64,000 bases of DNA from Streptomyces sp. NBC_01465 (GCF_036227325.1 NZ_CP109467.1:6572001-6636000), one strand, 5' to 3'; positions 15,097 to 24,876 are shown, numbered from the stretch's first letter. The notes: generated from the sequence alone by a model not told the origin. Numbers and translations are program-made.

Positions 15097-17667
15097 TCAC
15101 CCTGCGGGCAGGGCGCCTTCGGCACGATTTCGCAGTGCGAGCGCGGCCGGAACGGCCGTCGACGCAGCGGCCAGTGCCGCAACTCCCGCCAGCACCAGTG
15201 CGTAACCCGCCGGTGGAATGCTGAAATCCGTCGAACCGGTCAAAGCGCCATTCGCCCCGGCGAGGCCTGCGACGGCAATCGCCGTGCCGACGGCCGAGCC
15301 GATGAGAATCGCGATGAGGGTTTCCAGATACAGCATTCGGGTGATTTGCCCCCTGGTGGCGCCGAGCAGCCGCAACAGGGCGAATTCCCGGGTGCGTTGG
15401 GCGGTGCCCATGAGCAGCCCGTTGACCACCGACACGGCGGTGAACATGATCAGGACGGAGAGGACCAGATAGGTTCCCGCGGTGTTCTGGGCGAGCGAGG
15501 TGCGGGTCCCCGCCGCATAGTCGGCGACGTCCGTCACCTTGACGGTGGGATTCTCCTTCGCCAAGGACCGTGCCGCCTGCAGGAGTTGGGACCCCTGACC
15601 CGGAGCCGCCTTGAGCAGTACGGCGTCGTCGAGCTGGTCGTGCAGATGCGGGGCGAGGTAGTCGCGGGAGAGCAGGATGTCGCCGAGCCCCAGCGGACGG
15701 TCGAAGATCGCCCCCACTTTCAGCTTCACAGGAGTGCCGTCACCGAGCCAGCCGTCGAAGGTCTCGCCGAGCTTCAGCCCTCGCTCACGGGCGTGGGTCC
15801 GGCTCACCGCCGCCGTTCCGTCCTGTGCGAGGGAGGCGAGCGCGCCTTCCCGTACGCCGACGTCGAGCACTCCGGAGGCGGCCGACGGGTCGACGCCCTG
15901 CGCGGGCAGCACATCGGGGGTGCCGAGCACATACGAGATGAAGGTGGTGGAGCGGGTGGTGGCCAGCGACGTGACCCCCTTCAGCTTTCCCGCGGCATCG
16001 GCGACACCGGGAGCCAGACCCGGCGCGTCCTTCGGCAGCAGCACCACATCGGCGCGGGTGCGCTCCTCGGTCTGGTCGGCCGTGATCCGGTTGAGGGAAC
16101 CGGTGACGAGCAGCACCGTGCAGGCCATCGCCACGGTCAGCATCAGCGCGGAAGCCGTAGCGGCCACCCGCCGCACGGCGGCACGCGAGTTGGCGTGCGC
16201 GAGCCGGCCCGTCACTCCGGCGAACGCCTGCACGAGGGCGCCCAGCGGCGGCTCCAGGAGACGGGTGAGAAGAGGCCCGAGGAGCGCGCCCGCGCCCATG
16301 AACAACATGACGACCAGGTACTGGAAGGCCACCCCCACCTCCCCTCCGATGTGCTGGGTCGCCAGGAACAGCGCGATCCCGCCGCCCAGGAACAGCAGCG
16401 CGAACACGCCCCGCGTCACCGTCATGACACGGCGCGGAGCCGCCGCCTCCATCAGCGCCTCGCCCGCCCGGATCCGCGAGATCCGGACCGCCGCCGCATA
16501 CCCGGCGAGCGCCGCGAGGAGCACAGTGGCCCCGGCCGCGAGCAGGAACGGCAGGGGCCCGACGACGATGTGGTACGCATCCGGCGCGACCCCCCGCGCG
16601 TGCAGCTCACCCAGGATCACCCGGGCCAGCGGCACCGCGAGCAGGAACCCGGGCACCAGACCGACCACCGTCGCGAGGAGCGTCTCCATGACGACGAGCC
16701 GCCGCACCTGCCCCGGAGTGGCACCGGCCGCCCGCAGCATCGCGATCTCCATCGTCCGCTGCAGTACGCCCAGGCCGATCGTGCCGCCCAGGACGAACAC
16801 CGCGAGAAAGCCGCCGATCCCGGCCATCGGCCCGAACAGAAGGGTGGCGGAGGAGAGTTGATCGGTAGTGTCCGGCGCGCCCGCCTTCGCGCGCTTGTCG
16901 CCGGTCAGCACCTGGGCGCCCTTCACCCCGAGGTCCTTCGACAGGGTGTCGCGCAGCGCCGACGCGCTCACGCCGTCGGCGGGGAACACTCCGACGGCGG
17001 CCGCCCGGCCGTCCGATCCGGAGAGCTGCGCGGCCCTCGTACCGGTGAAGAACAGGGCCGACTGGTCGGGCAGCCCCGGGCGTCCGGCGGGCGCCGCGAT
17101 CCCGGAGACCCGGAATTCCAGGGTCCCCCGCCCGGTCACCACACGCACCGCGTCCCCGACCCGCAATCCGCCGCGCGCCGCCACATCCGCGTCGACGACC
17201 ACCTCGTCGTCGGCCGCCGGCGCCTTGCCCGCGCTCAGTGCGAAGGGCGTCAGCGCTGCCGCCTCCCACCCGTGCCCCTGGGTCCCGCCGTCGTCGGGAC
17301 CGGCGATCGGCGTACCGTCCTTGGCCACCGCCTGCGCGTAGAAGGGCGTGTCGGCGACGACCCGCCCCACGCCCTTGACCCGCCCCACCTGCGCGACGGC
17401 CTGCGCGCTCAACAGGGGTGGCTGGTCCAGCGGATACTTCTCGTAGTCGACGTTCTGCCCGGATCCCGTGCGTACGGTCAGATCCGGATCCATCCGTACG
17501 ACGGCGGCGCTCGCCCCGAACCGGTCCGTGCCCGGCACCGCCCGCAGCCCCGACTCCACCAGGACCGCGCACGCCGCGATCAGCATCGCGGCGAGCGCCG
17601 ACGCGCACACCGCGCCGAAGAACCCGACCCGGTGGTGGCGCGCCCCGCCGACGGCCAGCCTCAGCAC
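15097..17667 (-). CDS. FtsX/MacB-type ABC transporter permease 1
   Basis: Membrane protein of 856 residues with two FtsX-like permease blocks: an N-terminal anchor helix (residues about 14-36), a large extracytoplasmic domain, and clusters of transmembrane helices around residues 270-440 and again near the C-terminus. GTG start, one base after the stop of the ATPase gene. It is homologous along its length to the permease at 18492, with similar size and the same VLRLA start. The two probably pair with one ATPase as an exporter of the cluster B peptide, replacing the MFS protein of cluster A. Such permeases also serve in antimicrobial-peptide resistance. Confidence 0.9.
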   Translation of the reverse strand: MLRLAVGGARHHRVGFFGAVCASALAAMLIAACAVLVESGLRAVPGTDRFGASAAVVRMDPDLTVRTGSGQNVDYEKYPLDQPPLLSAQAVAQVGRVKGVGRVVADTPFYAQAVAKDGTPIAGPDDGGTQGHGWEAAALTPFALSAGKAPAADDEVVVDADVAARGGLRVGDAVRVVTGRGTLEFRVSGIAAPAGRPGLPDQSALFFTGTRAAQLSGSDGRAAAVGVFPADGVSASALRDTLSKDLGVKGAQVLTGDKRAKAGAPDTTDQLSSATLLFGPMAGIGGFLAVFVLGGTIGLGVLQRTMEIAMLRAAGATPGQVRRLVVMETLLATVVGLVPGFLLAVPLARVILGELHARGVAPDAYHIVVGPLPFLLAAGATVLLAALAGYAAAVRISRIRAGEALMEAAAPRRVMTVTRGVFALLFLGGGIALFLATQHIGGEVGVAFQYLVVMLFMGAGALLGPLLTRLLEPPLGALVQAFAGVTGRLAHANSRAAVRRVAATASALMLTVAMACTVLLVTGSLNRITADQTEERTRADVVLLPKDAPGLAPGVADAAGKLKGVTSLATTRSTTFISYVLGTPDVLPAQGVDPSAASGVLDVGVREGALASLAQDGTAAVSRTHARERGLKLGETFDGWLGDGTPVKLKVGAIFDRPLGLGDILLSRDYLAPHLHDQLDDAVLLKAAPGQGSQLLQAARSLAKENPTVKVTDVADYAAGTRTSLAQNTAGTYLVLSVLIMFTAVSVVNGLLMGTAQRTREFALLRLLGATRGQITRMLYLETLIAILIGSAVGTAIAVAGLAGANGALTGSTDFSIPPAGYALVLAGVAALAAASTAVPAALALRNRAEGALPAG

Positions 17668-17668
17668 C

Positions 17669-18457
17669 TCAGGCCCCCAGCCGGGACATACGGTCCGCGA
17701 CGCGGTTCTGGGACGGCCGGTCCATGGTGTCCACGATCGAACCGTCCGCGAGGAAGAGCACCCGGTCCGCGCGTGCCGCCGCGTTCGGATCGTGGGTGAC
17801 CATCACCAGGGTCTGTCCCATGGAGTCCACGATCTCCCGCAGCAGCGAGAGCACTTCGTGCCCGGACGTCAGGTCGAGCGCCCCGGTGGGCTCGTCCGCG
17901 AACACCACCTCGGGGCGCGTTGCCAGGGCGCGGGCCACGGCGACCCGCTGCTGCTGACCGCCGGAGAGTTCGGCGGGCCGGTGCTTCAGCCGGTCGGTGA
18001 GGTGGGTCCGCTCGATCACCGTACGCACCCAGTCCCTGTCGGGTCGCCGCCTGGCGAGGCGGAACGGCAGCAGGATGTTCTCCTGCGCGCTCAGCGAAGG
18101 CACCAGGTTGAAGGCCTGGAACACAAAGCCGATCCGCTCGCGCCGCAGCAGTGTCAGCTTGCGCTCGCTCATCCTGCTGATGTCGGTCTGCCCGAGGAAC
18201 ACCTCGCCCGACGTGGGCTTGTCGAGCCCGGCCGCACACCGCAGGAACGTGCTCTTCCCTGAACCCGAGGGACCCATGATCGAGGTGAACGACCCGGCGG
18301 GCAGCGCCACCGAGACGCCGCGCAGCGCATGCACGGTCCCGTTGCCGCGTCCGTAGCGCCTGGTCACCTCGCGGAGATGCAGTGCGGGCGGCGCACCGGA
18401 CTGGGTGGCGCGGGTCAGCTCTTCGGGGAACGCCATTGTTCTCTCACTCTCTGTCAT
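17669..18457 (-). CDS. ABC transporter ATPase (MacB/LolD-like)
   Basis: Nucleotide-binding subunit of 262 residues: Walker A GPSGSGKS, Q-loop FVFQAFNLVPS, signature LSGGQQQR, Walker B VVFADEPTGALD and the switch histidine in VMVTHDP. ADEPTGALD is typical of the MacB/LolD group that works with FtsX-type permeases. An ATG at 18436 (MAFPEEL) is a plausible alternative start, as GAGAGTGAGAG lies before it. It sits between the two permease genes (34-base gap upstream, 1-base gap downstream), so one operon encodes the full transporter. Confidence 0.93.
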   Translation of the reverse strand: MTESERTMAFPEELTRATQSGAPPALHLREVTRRYGRGNGTVHALRGVSVALPAGSFTSIMGPSGSGKSTFLRCAAGLDKPTSGEVFLGQTDISRMSERKLTLLRRERIGFVFQAFNLVPSLSAQENILLPFRLARRRPDRDWVRTVIERTHLTDRLKHRPAELSGGQQQRVAVARALATRPEVVFADEPTGALDLTSGHEVLSLLREIVDSMGQTLVMVTHDPNAAARADRVLFLADGSIVDTMDRPSQNRVADRMSRLGA

Positions 18458-18491
18458 GAATCGTGTGGGGGGTCGAGCGGTCGGTACGGGC

Positions 18492-21056
18492 TCATGCCGC
18501 GGACGCTGGTCCGGTACGCAACATCCGCCAGGCCGGCACCAGTGCGGACACCAGCGCGAGCGCCGTCGCGCCCGCGGCGGCCGCGATCACGAATCCGGGC
18601 GGGCCGCTGATGTGTATCGCCCCGGACAGGGCGACGCTCGTCGCGGACAGGACGACGAACGCGACGGCCCCGCCGAGCACCACCCCGCACCCGGCGATCA
18701 CGGCCGACTCCCATGCCACCAGGGCCAGCACATTGCGCCGGGTGGCCCCGATCAGGCGCAGCACCGAGAACTCACCGGCCCGCACCAGCGTGGCCGTGAC
18801 GAGCGCGTTCGCCAGCGCGAGCGCGGTGAACACGGCGATCAGCGCGCTGAACAGATACACCGGCCAGGTCTCCGTCACCGCGTCGGCAGCCCCTGCGGCC
18901 CGCATCGCGGCCCGGTCGGCGCCGTGGACGGTGGGCCACCGCTTGGTCAACTTGCTTACAGCACCGTCGAGTTGAGCGCCCGGTGCGGCGATCAGATACA
19001 CCGCGTCGAGGACCGCGTCCGGGGTGTGGGCGCGCAGTACGGCAGCGGGCACGATCAGATCGGCGAAGCCCAGCGAGCGGTCGAAGCGCGCCCCGATCCG
19101 CAGGGTCGTCACCGTCCCGTCGGGGAGCCGCAGCTTCATGCGGTCACCGACCCGCCAGCCGTAGTCCTTCGCCTGCTCCTGGCTCACGGCGACGGCCGTC
19201 CCCGCCGCGAGCCCCCGCAGATCGCCCTCCCGTACGTGCGGCTTCAGCACCTCGCCGAAGTGCGCGTCCGCCGCGAGCGCGGGCTGGGTGGCGCTCTCCG
19301 CGTCGTCGGCGCGTACGGAGGCCCGGACCGAGGCGGTGCTCGTCGCCGAGACGGCCGCGACGCCGGGCAGCCGGGCCGCTTCCCGGGCGACCGCCGGCGG
19401 CAGTCCCGGAGCGTCCTGCGGCAGCAGCACCTGCGCGGCAGCGAGCCGCTCACCGGCCCAACTCGCCGCGACCGACTGCTGGGTGGTCTGCATCAGCAGC
19501 GCGGACGCCGTGAAACCCACCATCAGGATGATCGGCACCGCGGCGGCCGCGACCCTGCGCGGGGACGCCGCGCTGTTGGCCAGCGCGAGGCGTCCGGTGC
19601 TGGGCGCGGTCGTCCGTACGAGCAGACCCACCAGCGGCACCAGCGGCCGCACCAGCGCGGGGCCGAGCGCGGCCGCGGCGACCAGCAGCGTCAGGGCCCC
19701 GCCGAACGCGAGACCCGATCCCGCCACCCCGCCCATGCCGATCCCGAACGCGAGGAAGGCGCCCGTGAACAGCAGGAACGCGAACCCCGTCAGCAGCCGC
19801 GACCACGGCATCCGCCGGTCCGGCGCCTCCGATTCGCGCAGCGCCTCGGTGGGGGAGACCCGGGCCGCACGCCGCGCCGCCGACCACACGGCGAGCCGGG
19901 TGATGACCAGACCCGCGAGGGCGGAACCGGCCAACGGCCAGGGCCCGACCCGTACATGGAGCTCCTCCGGCGCCACCCCGATCGACACCAGGCCGCGCGC
20001 CAGCGGACCTGCGGCCAGCGCGCCGAGCGGCACGGCGACGGCCGCGCCGAGCACCGCCACCACCAGCGTCTCCCAGCCGATCATGCGCTTGACCTGCCGG
20101 GGTGTGGCGCCGACCACCCGCAGCAGCGCGATCTCGCGGTAGCGCTGCAGGACGGCGAACGCGAAACCGCTCGCCATCACGAACAGTGCGACGAACACCG
20201 CCAGTGAACCCATGCTGACGACGAACACCAGCGTGTTGATGAACAGCACGTCACTGCCCGAGAGTTCGGCCTTGTACGTGTCGGTGAGCACACTCAGCGA
20301 AGGGGAGGATCCGACCGCCGTACGTACTCGGGCGGCCAGCGCCGACGTGTCGGTCCCGGGTCGCGCGAAGACCGCGACCGCCTGCAGCCGGCCGCCGTCG
20401 GGAGCCAGTCGCAGGGCCGTCCCCGGGGCGAAGAACAGCGCGGACTGATCCTTCGTCAGGCCGGCCCGGGGCGGTGCCACGATGCCGCTCACCCGGTAAC
20501 GCGCCTGTCCCTCGACGGAGTCGAGGACGGTCGCCTCGGTGCCGACCCGCAGCCCGCCGCGCTCGGCGGTCACCGCATCGACGGCGACCTCGCGCGCGCC
20601 CGTCGGCGCGCGGCCCGAGCGCAGGGCGAACGGCGTCACGCGCGCGCTGTCCCACGCATGCCCGTACGAACGGTCCCCCTCGCGCGGCGTGACCGCCGTG
20701 CCGTCGGTGCCCACGACCTGCGCGTAGAAAACCCGGTCGGGCACGACCGAGGCCACCCCGTCGACGGACCGCACCCGGTCGACCACACTCTCGGGCACCA
20801 GCGGGCGCGGGGTGAGCGCCGCGTCCAGGTCGCCGAACCCCGCCGGGTGCCCGCGGTTGTCCAGACCCACCGCGGGATCACCCACCACCACCGCGTCCGC
20901 CGCCGCGAACCGGTCCGCCTCACCGTGCCCGCGCAGCGCCGATTCGAGCAGGATCCCCGCCGAGGTGAGCAGTACCAGCGACAGGATCACCGAGGCCAGC
21001 GACCCGAGGAACAGCGCACGCCGCGTGCGTACCGTACTGAAGGCAAGCCGCAGCAC
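18492..21056 (-). CDS. FtsX/MacB-type ABC transporter permease 2
   Basis: Permease of 854 residues, paralogous to the one at 15097. GTG start at 21056 is chosen for the purine-rich GGAGGGGGAGGGGAG just upstream; the open frame extends further upstream, but without a ribosome-binding site. N-terminal anchor (residues about 12-35, SLASVILSLVLLTSAGILL), long extracytoplasmic domain, then helix groups in the middle and at the C-terminus. It is the first gene of the leftward cluster B series, and the 11-base-phased repeats at 21108-21135 lie about 50 bases before it. Confidence 0.9.
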   Translation of the reverse strand: MLRLAFSTVRTRRALFLGSLASVILSLVLLTSAGILLESALRGHGEADRFAAADAVVVGDPAVGLDNRGHPAGFGDLDAALTPRPLVPESVVDRVRSVDGVASVVPDRVFYAQVVGTDGTAVTPREGDRSYGHAWDSARVTPFALRSGRAPTGAREVAVDAVTAERGGLRVGTEATVLDSVEGQARYRVSGIVAPPRAGLTKDQSALFFAPGTALRLAPDGGRLQAVAVFARPGTDTSALAARVRTAVGSSPSLSVLTDTYKAELSGSDVLFINTLVFVVSMGSLAVFVALFVMASGFAFAVLQRYREIALLRVVGATPRQVKRMIGWETLVVAVLGAAVAVPLGALAAGPLARGLVSIGVAPEELHVRVGPWPLAGSALAGLVITRLAVWSAARRAARVSPTEALRESEAPDRRMPWSRLLTGFAFLLFTGAFLAFGIGMGGVAGSGLAFGGALTLLVAAAALGPALVRPLVPLVGLLVRTTAPSTGRLALANSAASPRRVAAAAVPIILMVGFTASALLMQTTQQSVAASWAGERLAAAQVLLPQDAPGLPPAVAREAARLPGVAAVSATSTASVRASVRADDAESATQPALAADAHFGEVLKPHVREGDLRGLAAGTAVAVSQEQAKDYGWRVGDRMKLRLPDGTVTTLRIGARFDRSLGFADLIVPAAVLRAHTPDAVLDAVYLIAAPGAQLDGAVSKLTKRWPTVHGADRAAMRAAGAADAVTETWPVYLFSALIAVFTALALANALVTATLVRAGEFSVLRLIGATRRNVLALVAWESAVIAGCGVVLGGAVAFVVLSATSVALSGAIHISGPPGFVIAAAAGATALALVSALVPAWRMLRTGPASAA

Positions 21057-21107
21057 CGAAAACTCCCCTCCCCCTCCGAGCAGAAGACTCCAGGTTCGCT
21101 CGACGCC

Positions 21108-21135
21108 CTGTCCAAACTCTGTCCGTGCTCTGTCC
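21108..21135. promoter_or_regulatory. Three exact CTGTCC repeats at 11-bp spacing: probable SARP operator
   Basis: CTGTCC starts at 21108, 21119 and 21130, exactly 11 bases apart (GGACAG on the minus strand). Direct repeats on one face of the helix, one turn apart, are the known binding pattern of SARP/AfsR activators. The site sits in the 143-base divergent region between the ABC exporter operon and the large SARP gene, so it could serve either. Confidence 0.7.
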
Positions 21136-21199
21136 GCAGTAGCGCCCCTCGTCCAATGGGACGACGACACCTGCGACTTGGGCGTGATCCAATGGTCAC

Positions 21200-24100
21200 G
21201 TGGAGTTCCACTTACTTGGTGACATCGCTGTCCTGGACCCGTACGGCGCACCCCTGGCGATCCCCGGGGCGCGTCCGAAGATGCTGCTCGCGCTCCTGTT
21301 GCTGCACGCCCCTTCATGGGTCAGCAGCGGGCGCATCCTGGACGAGTTGTGGACCGGAGGCGCTCCTGCCAAGGACCCGGTCGCGGCTCTGCACACGGCC
21401 GTCGCCAAACTCCGCCGCGGACTGCGTCCGCACGGAGGCGAACTGCTGCACACGGGGCGTGCGGGCTACCGTCTCGACCTCGCCGAGCACACCCTCGACA
21501 TCCGCAGTCTCGAGGCCGAGCTCTCCCATGCGCGCTCCGTCCCCGAGCCCGACCAGCGGGCCGCGCTCCTGCGTTCCGCGCTGAAGCGGCACCCCGGCAT
21601 CCCGCTCGCCGGATTCGAGCCCCTGCCGTTCGTCCAGCAGGAGCGCGCCCGCCTCGAAGCCCTGCGCCTGGCCGCGCTCGAGGACCGTGCCGACGCCGAA
21701 CTCTCCGTCGCCGCACGCCAGTCGGGTGTCGGCGCGTTCACGGACCCGTACGATCTCGTCGCCGCCCTGCGCACCGGCGTACGCGAGGAGCCCGGCCGCG
21801 AACGGCTGCACGCCCTGCTGATCCGCGCCCTGCAGCTGTGCGGCCGCCAGACCGAGGCGCTGGAGGCCTACCAGCAGGTGCGGGTCGGCCTCCGCGACCG
21901 TCTCGGCATCGAACCGGGCCCCGAACTGCGTGCCGCACAGCGCGCCGTGCTCCGGGGGATCGAAACGCCTCCGATGGCCGCCGTCACCGCCCACGACAGC
22001 GCCGAACCCCGCGAGTCGTTCATCGGACGGCGCCATGAACTCGACGATCTCAAGACGAAGTTGACCACCTCGCGGCTCGTCACCCTCGTCGGTGCGGGCG
22101 GTATCGGCAAGACCAGTCTCGCCCTCGCCGCCGCCGCATGGGAACGGGAGGCGGGCGCCACCGTCTGGTGGACCGACCTCGTCCCCTGCACCCCCGACGA
22201 CGTGCCGGCGGCGGTCGGAGCCGCCGCAGGCGTGGGTCCTGGTTCCCTTCCCGCCGAGTTGCTGGTCGAGCGGCTGACGGCGTCCGTCGGCCGCGCCAGG
22301 CACCCACTGCTCCTGCTCGACAACTGCGAACACGTCCTCGCGGCCTGCGCCGACCTCGTCGTACGCCTCCTCGACAGCCACCCCGGCCTGCGCATCCTCG
22401 CCACCAGCCGCGAGCGGCTCGGCGCCGCGGGCGAAGCCGTCGTCGTCCTGCGGCCCATGACCGAACCCGACGCGGCGGCGCTCTTCCTCGCCCGCCTCGC
22501 CTGGCTCTCGCCGCGCGCCGCCGAAGCAGCCACCCCGGACGACATCACAGCCGTCTGCAACGCCGTCGACCGGCTGCCGCTCGGCATCGAACTCGTCGCC
22601 GCGAAGGCAGGCTCCGCGCCCATCCCCGCCATCGTCGACCAGATCGGCTCCCGGCGCGGAATGCTGGAAGTGCGGCTGCGCTCCGCCGACTTCCGGCACG
22701 ACACCCTGCGCGCCGCCGTCGACTGGAGCTTCCGGCTGCTGGCACCCGAGGAACAGGCCGCCCTGCGCGCCCTGTCCGTGTTCAGCACCGCCTTCACACC
22801 CGGGGCCGCCGACGCCGTCGCGGGCCCCGGCACGGCCGACATCCTCGCCGACCTCGCCGACAAGTCACTCCTCGTCTTCGAACCCGAAGTGAACCTGTCC
22901 CGCTACCGGATGCTGGTCCCCGTACGCCAGTACGCCCGGGCCGCACTCGCCGCGTCCGGCGACGAGGAGGCGATACTGCACCGGCACGGCACCTGGGTCG
23001 CCTGCCTGGCCGACCGCGCCGCCGACCGCATCCGCTCGGGCGGCGCCGGCGAGGCCTTCGCCGCCGTCACCGCAGCCTTCCCCGAAGTCACGGCCGCACT
23101 CGACTGGCTGCAGAGCGGCACCGACCCCGCACGCCTGGAACTCGCCTCGCGCGCCGCCACCCGGCTTTCCCTCTACTGGCTCGCCTCGGGCCGCCGCGAA
23201 GAGGGCCACCGGCGGCTCGTACGCGCACTGGAGACCACCACCGACGCATCGCCCTGGTACGCCGAGGCCCTCGCCTGGTGCGCCTGGCTCGGCACCAACG
23301 CCCGTCAGGCGGAGATGAGTTCCCACGCCGATCTGCTGCGCCGCGCGCTCGCCGCCGCCGAGGCCCGGGGCGACGCCGCTGCCCTCACCCTGGTCGGGGC
23401 CCTCGCCCTCACGACCCATCTGCGGTGTGAACGCCCCGACGAGGCCCGCGCGGTCGCCGAACGCACCGAAGGCGCCCTCGACGACCGGCACCATCGCTGG
23501 GAGACCGGCGTGTGGCAGCTCTTCCACAGCGAACTGCTGGTTACCGGCGACGACCCCGAGGCCGCCCTCAAATCCGCCGTCACCGCCCGCGAGACGCTCA
23601 CCGGCCTCGACCCGCACTCCGCGGCAACGGCCCACATCATGACGGGCATCGCCCACGAACGCCTCGGCCGCAGCGGTACCGCCGTGCACTACTGGCGCGC
23701 CGCGTACGACGAACTGACCATGATCGGCGCCGAGCACGAGGCCGCGTACGTCCTCGCCATCCTCGCCTGCGCCGCCGCCGGCGACCACGACTGGCCGACC
23801 GCCATGTCCACCGCCGACGACCTCGCGCAGTACGCGGCCGACAGCGGCGAGCGGTATCTGCAGGCCACGGCCGACACGATCCACGCCCTCGCCGCCCGCG
23901 CCCGGGGCGACGTGAAGGTGGCGGAGCGCCTTCACCGCACGGCGGTCGAGCGCTACACCGCGGCCCAGCGCCCGGAGTGCGCGGCCCACGACCTCGCGAT
24001 GCTCGCGCGCCTCGCCGCCGAGGCGGGAGACCTCGTGCTCGCCCAGGTACGAGCCGAACAAGCTCTGCGGGACGCCCGCGAATCGGGTCGCCCGCAGTCC

Positions 24101-24253
24101 GAGATCCTGCCCCTGCGGTGCCTGATCCCCCTGCGCGAAGACCACCCCGACAATCCGGCCCTGCGCACGCGCCTCGCCGAACTCACCGCGGGGCCCGCCC
24201 TCCACCGCACCACCGAGTGCCCCTTCCATCTCGCCGTCACGGCACTGGACTGA
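21200..24253 (+). CDS. Large AfsR-type SARP regulator (wHTH-BTAD-NB-ARC-TPR) with TTA codon
   Basis: Regulator of 1017 residues: N-terminal winged helix (about 1-90), BTAD (about 95-245, ending RLGIEPGPELRAAQ), NB-ARC ATPase with Walker A GAGGIGKTS at about residue 298 and Walker B LLLLDNCEH, then a long TPR-like helical region. Codon 5 is TTA (21212-21214), immediately after the GTG start, so it should need the bldA tRNA. It is divergent from the exporter operon with the phased CTGTCC repeats in between. With the 642-residue SARP at 9863 it brackets cluster B; the pair could form a cascade or hetero-regulation. Alternative name: AfsR/LuxR-like ATPase regulator. Confidence 0.92.
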   Translation: MEFHLLGDIAVLDPYGAPLAIPGARPKMLLALLLLHAPSWVSSGRILDELWTGGAPAKDPVAALHTAVAKLRRGLRPHGGELLHTGRAGYRLDLAEHTLDIRSLEAELSHARSVPEPDQRAALLRSALKRHPGIPLAGFEPLPFVQQERARLEALRLAALEDRADAELSVAARQSGVGAFTDPYDLVAALRTGVREEPGRERLHALLIRALQLCGRQTEALEAYQQVRVGLRDRLGIEPGPELRAAQRAVLRGIETPPMAAVTAHDSAEPRESFIGRRHELDDLKTKLTTSRLVTLVGAGGIGKTSLALAAAAWEREAGATVWWTDLVPCTPDDVPAAVGAAAGVGPGSLPAELLVERLTASVGRARHPLLLLDNCEHVLAACADLVVRLLDSHPGLRILATSRERLGAAGEAVVVLRPMTEPDAAALFLARLAWLSPRAAEAATPDDITAVCNAVDRLPLGIELVAAKAGSAPIPAIVDQIGSRRGMLEVRLRSADFRHDTLRAAVDWSFRLLAPEEQAALRALSVFSTAFTPGAADAVAGPGTADILADLADKSLLVFEPEVNLSRYRMLVPVRQYARAALAASGDEEAILHRHGTWVACLADRAADRIRSGGAGEAFAAVTAAFPEVTAALDWLQSGTDPARLELASRAATRLSLYWLASGRREEGHRRLVRALETTTDASPWYAEALAWCAWLGTNARQAEMSSHADLLRRALAAAEARGDAAALTLVGALALTTHLRCERPDEARAVAERTEGALDDRHHRWETGVWQLFHSELLVTGDDPEAALKSAVTARETLTGLDPHSAATAHIMTGIAHERLGRSGTAVHYWRAAYDELTMIGAEHEAAYVLAILACAAAGDHDWPTAMSTADDLAQYAADSGERYLQATADTIHALAARARGDVKVAERLHRTAVERYTAAQRPECAAHDLAMLARLAAEAGDLVLAQVRAEQALRDARESGRPQSEILPLRCLIPLREDHPDNPALRTRLAELTAGPALHRTTECPFHLAVTALD

Positions 24254-24258
24254 CACGG

Positions 24259-24876
24259 TCAAGGAGGCGGCGGCGCCTCGCGGGCCATTCGTTTCTCCTC
24301 GCGCCGCTGGGCCCGGCGGCGCAGGAAGCGGCGGATGCGCCGGATCAGGAAGAACAGCACCACCAGGCCGATGACGAGCAGCACCGCGGCGATCGTCGCG
24401 GCCGCCTTCGGATAGAACATCGCGAACGTCACGATGCCGCCCACCCCGAGGTCCTCGGCCGTGCTCATGACGACGTTCGAGAACGGCTCGGGCGAGGTGT
24501 TGATCGCCATCCGGGTGCCGGCCTTCACGGTGTGGCTGGCCAGCGCCGTGGAGCCGCCGACCGCGCCCGCCGCCAGGTCGGAGAGCGAACCGCTCTGCCC
24601 GGCGAGCAGGGCACCCACGACCGCGCCCGACACCGGGCGGATCACGGTGTGCACCGTGTCCCACGCCGAGTCCACGTACGGGATCTTGTCGGCGACGGCC
24701 TCGCAGAGGAAGAGCACCGCGGCCACGATCAGGACGTCCGGGCGCTGCAGCGACTCGGGGACCTCGTCGGTGATCCCGGTCGCGCCGAAGAGGCCGAGCA
24801 GCAGGACCACCGCGTACGCGTTGATGCCGCTCGCCCAGCCGCTGGTGAAGACCAGGGGCAGTACGGACACGGACAA
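24259..24876 (-). CDS. DUF4126 family membrane protein
   Basis: Conserved integral membrane protein of 205 residues matching the DUF4126 type: N-terminal hydrophobic segment with SGINAY, a conserved DKIPYVDSAWD loop, glycine-rich AGAVGGSTALASHT helix, and a last helix followed by a very basic arginine-rich tail. Function unknown. The open frame begins with TTG at 24876; a GTG two codons in (24870) is equally possible, and neither has a strong ribosome-binding site. Convergent with the SARP gene (5-base gap), so not part of that cluster. Confidence 0.85.
   Translation of the reverse strand: MSVSVLPLVFTSGWASGINAYAVVLLLGLFGATGITDEVPESLQRPDVLIVAAVLFLCEAVADKIPYVDSAWDTVHTVIRPVSGAVVGALLAGQSGSLSDLAAGAVGGSTALASHTVKAGTRMAINTSPEPFSNVVMSTAEDLGVGGIVTFAMFYPKAAATIAAVLLVIGLVVLFFLIRRIRRFLRRRAQRREEKRMAREAPPPP

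Noticed and set aside
15067..17799. Plus-strand open frame of about 910 codons opposite ABC permease 1
   Set aside because: Product is arginine/glycine-rich without domains; the minus strand encodes a clear FtsX-type permease.
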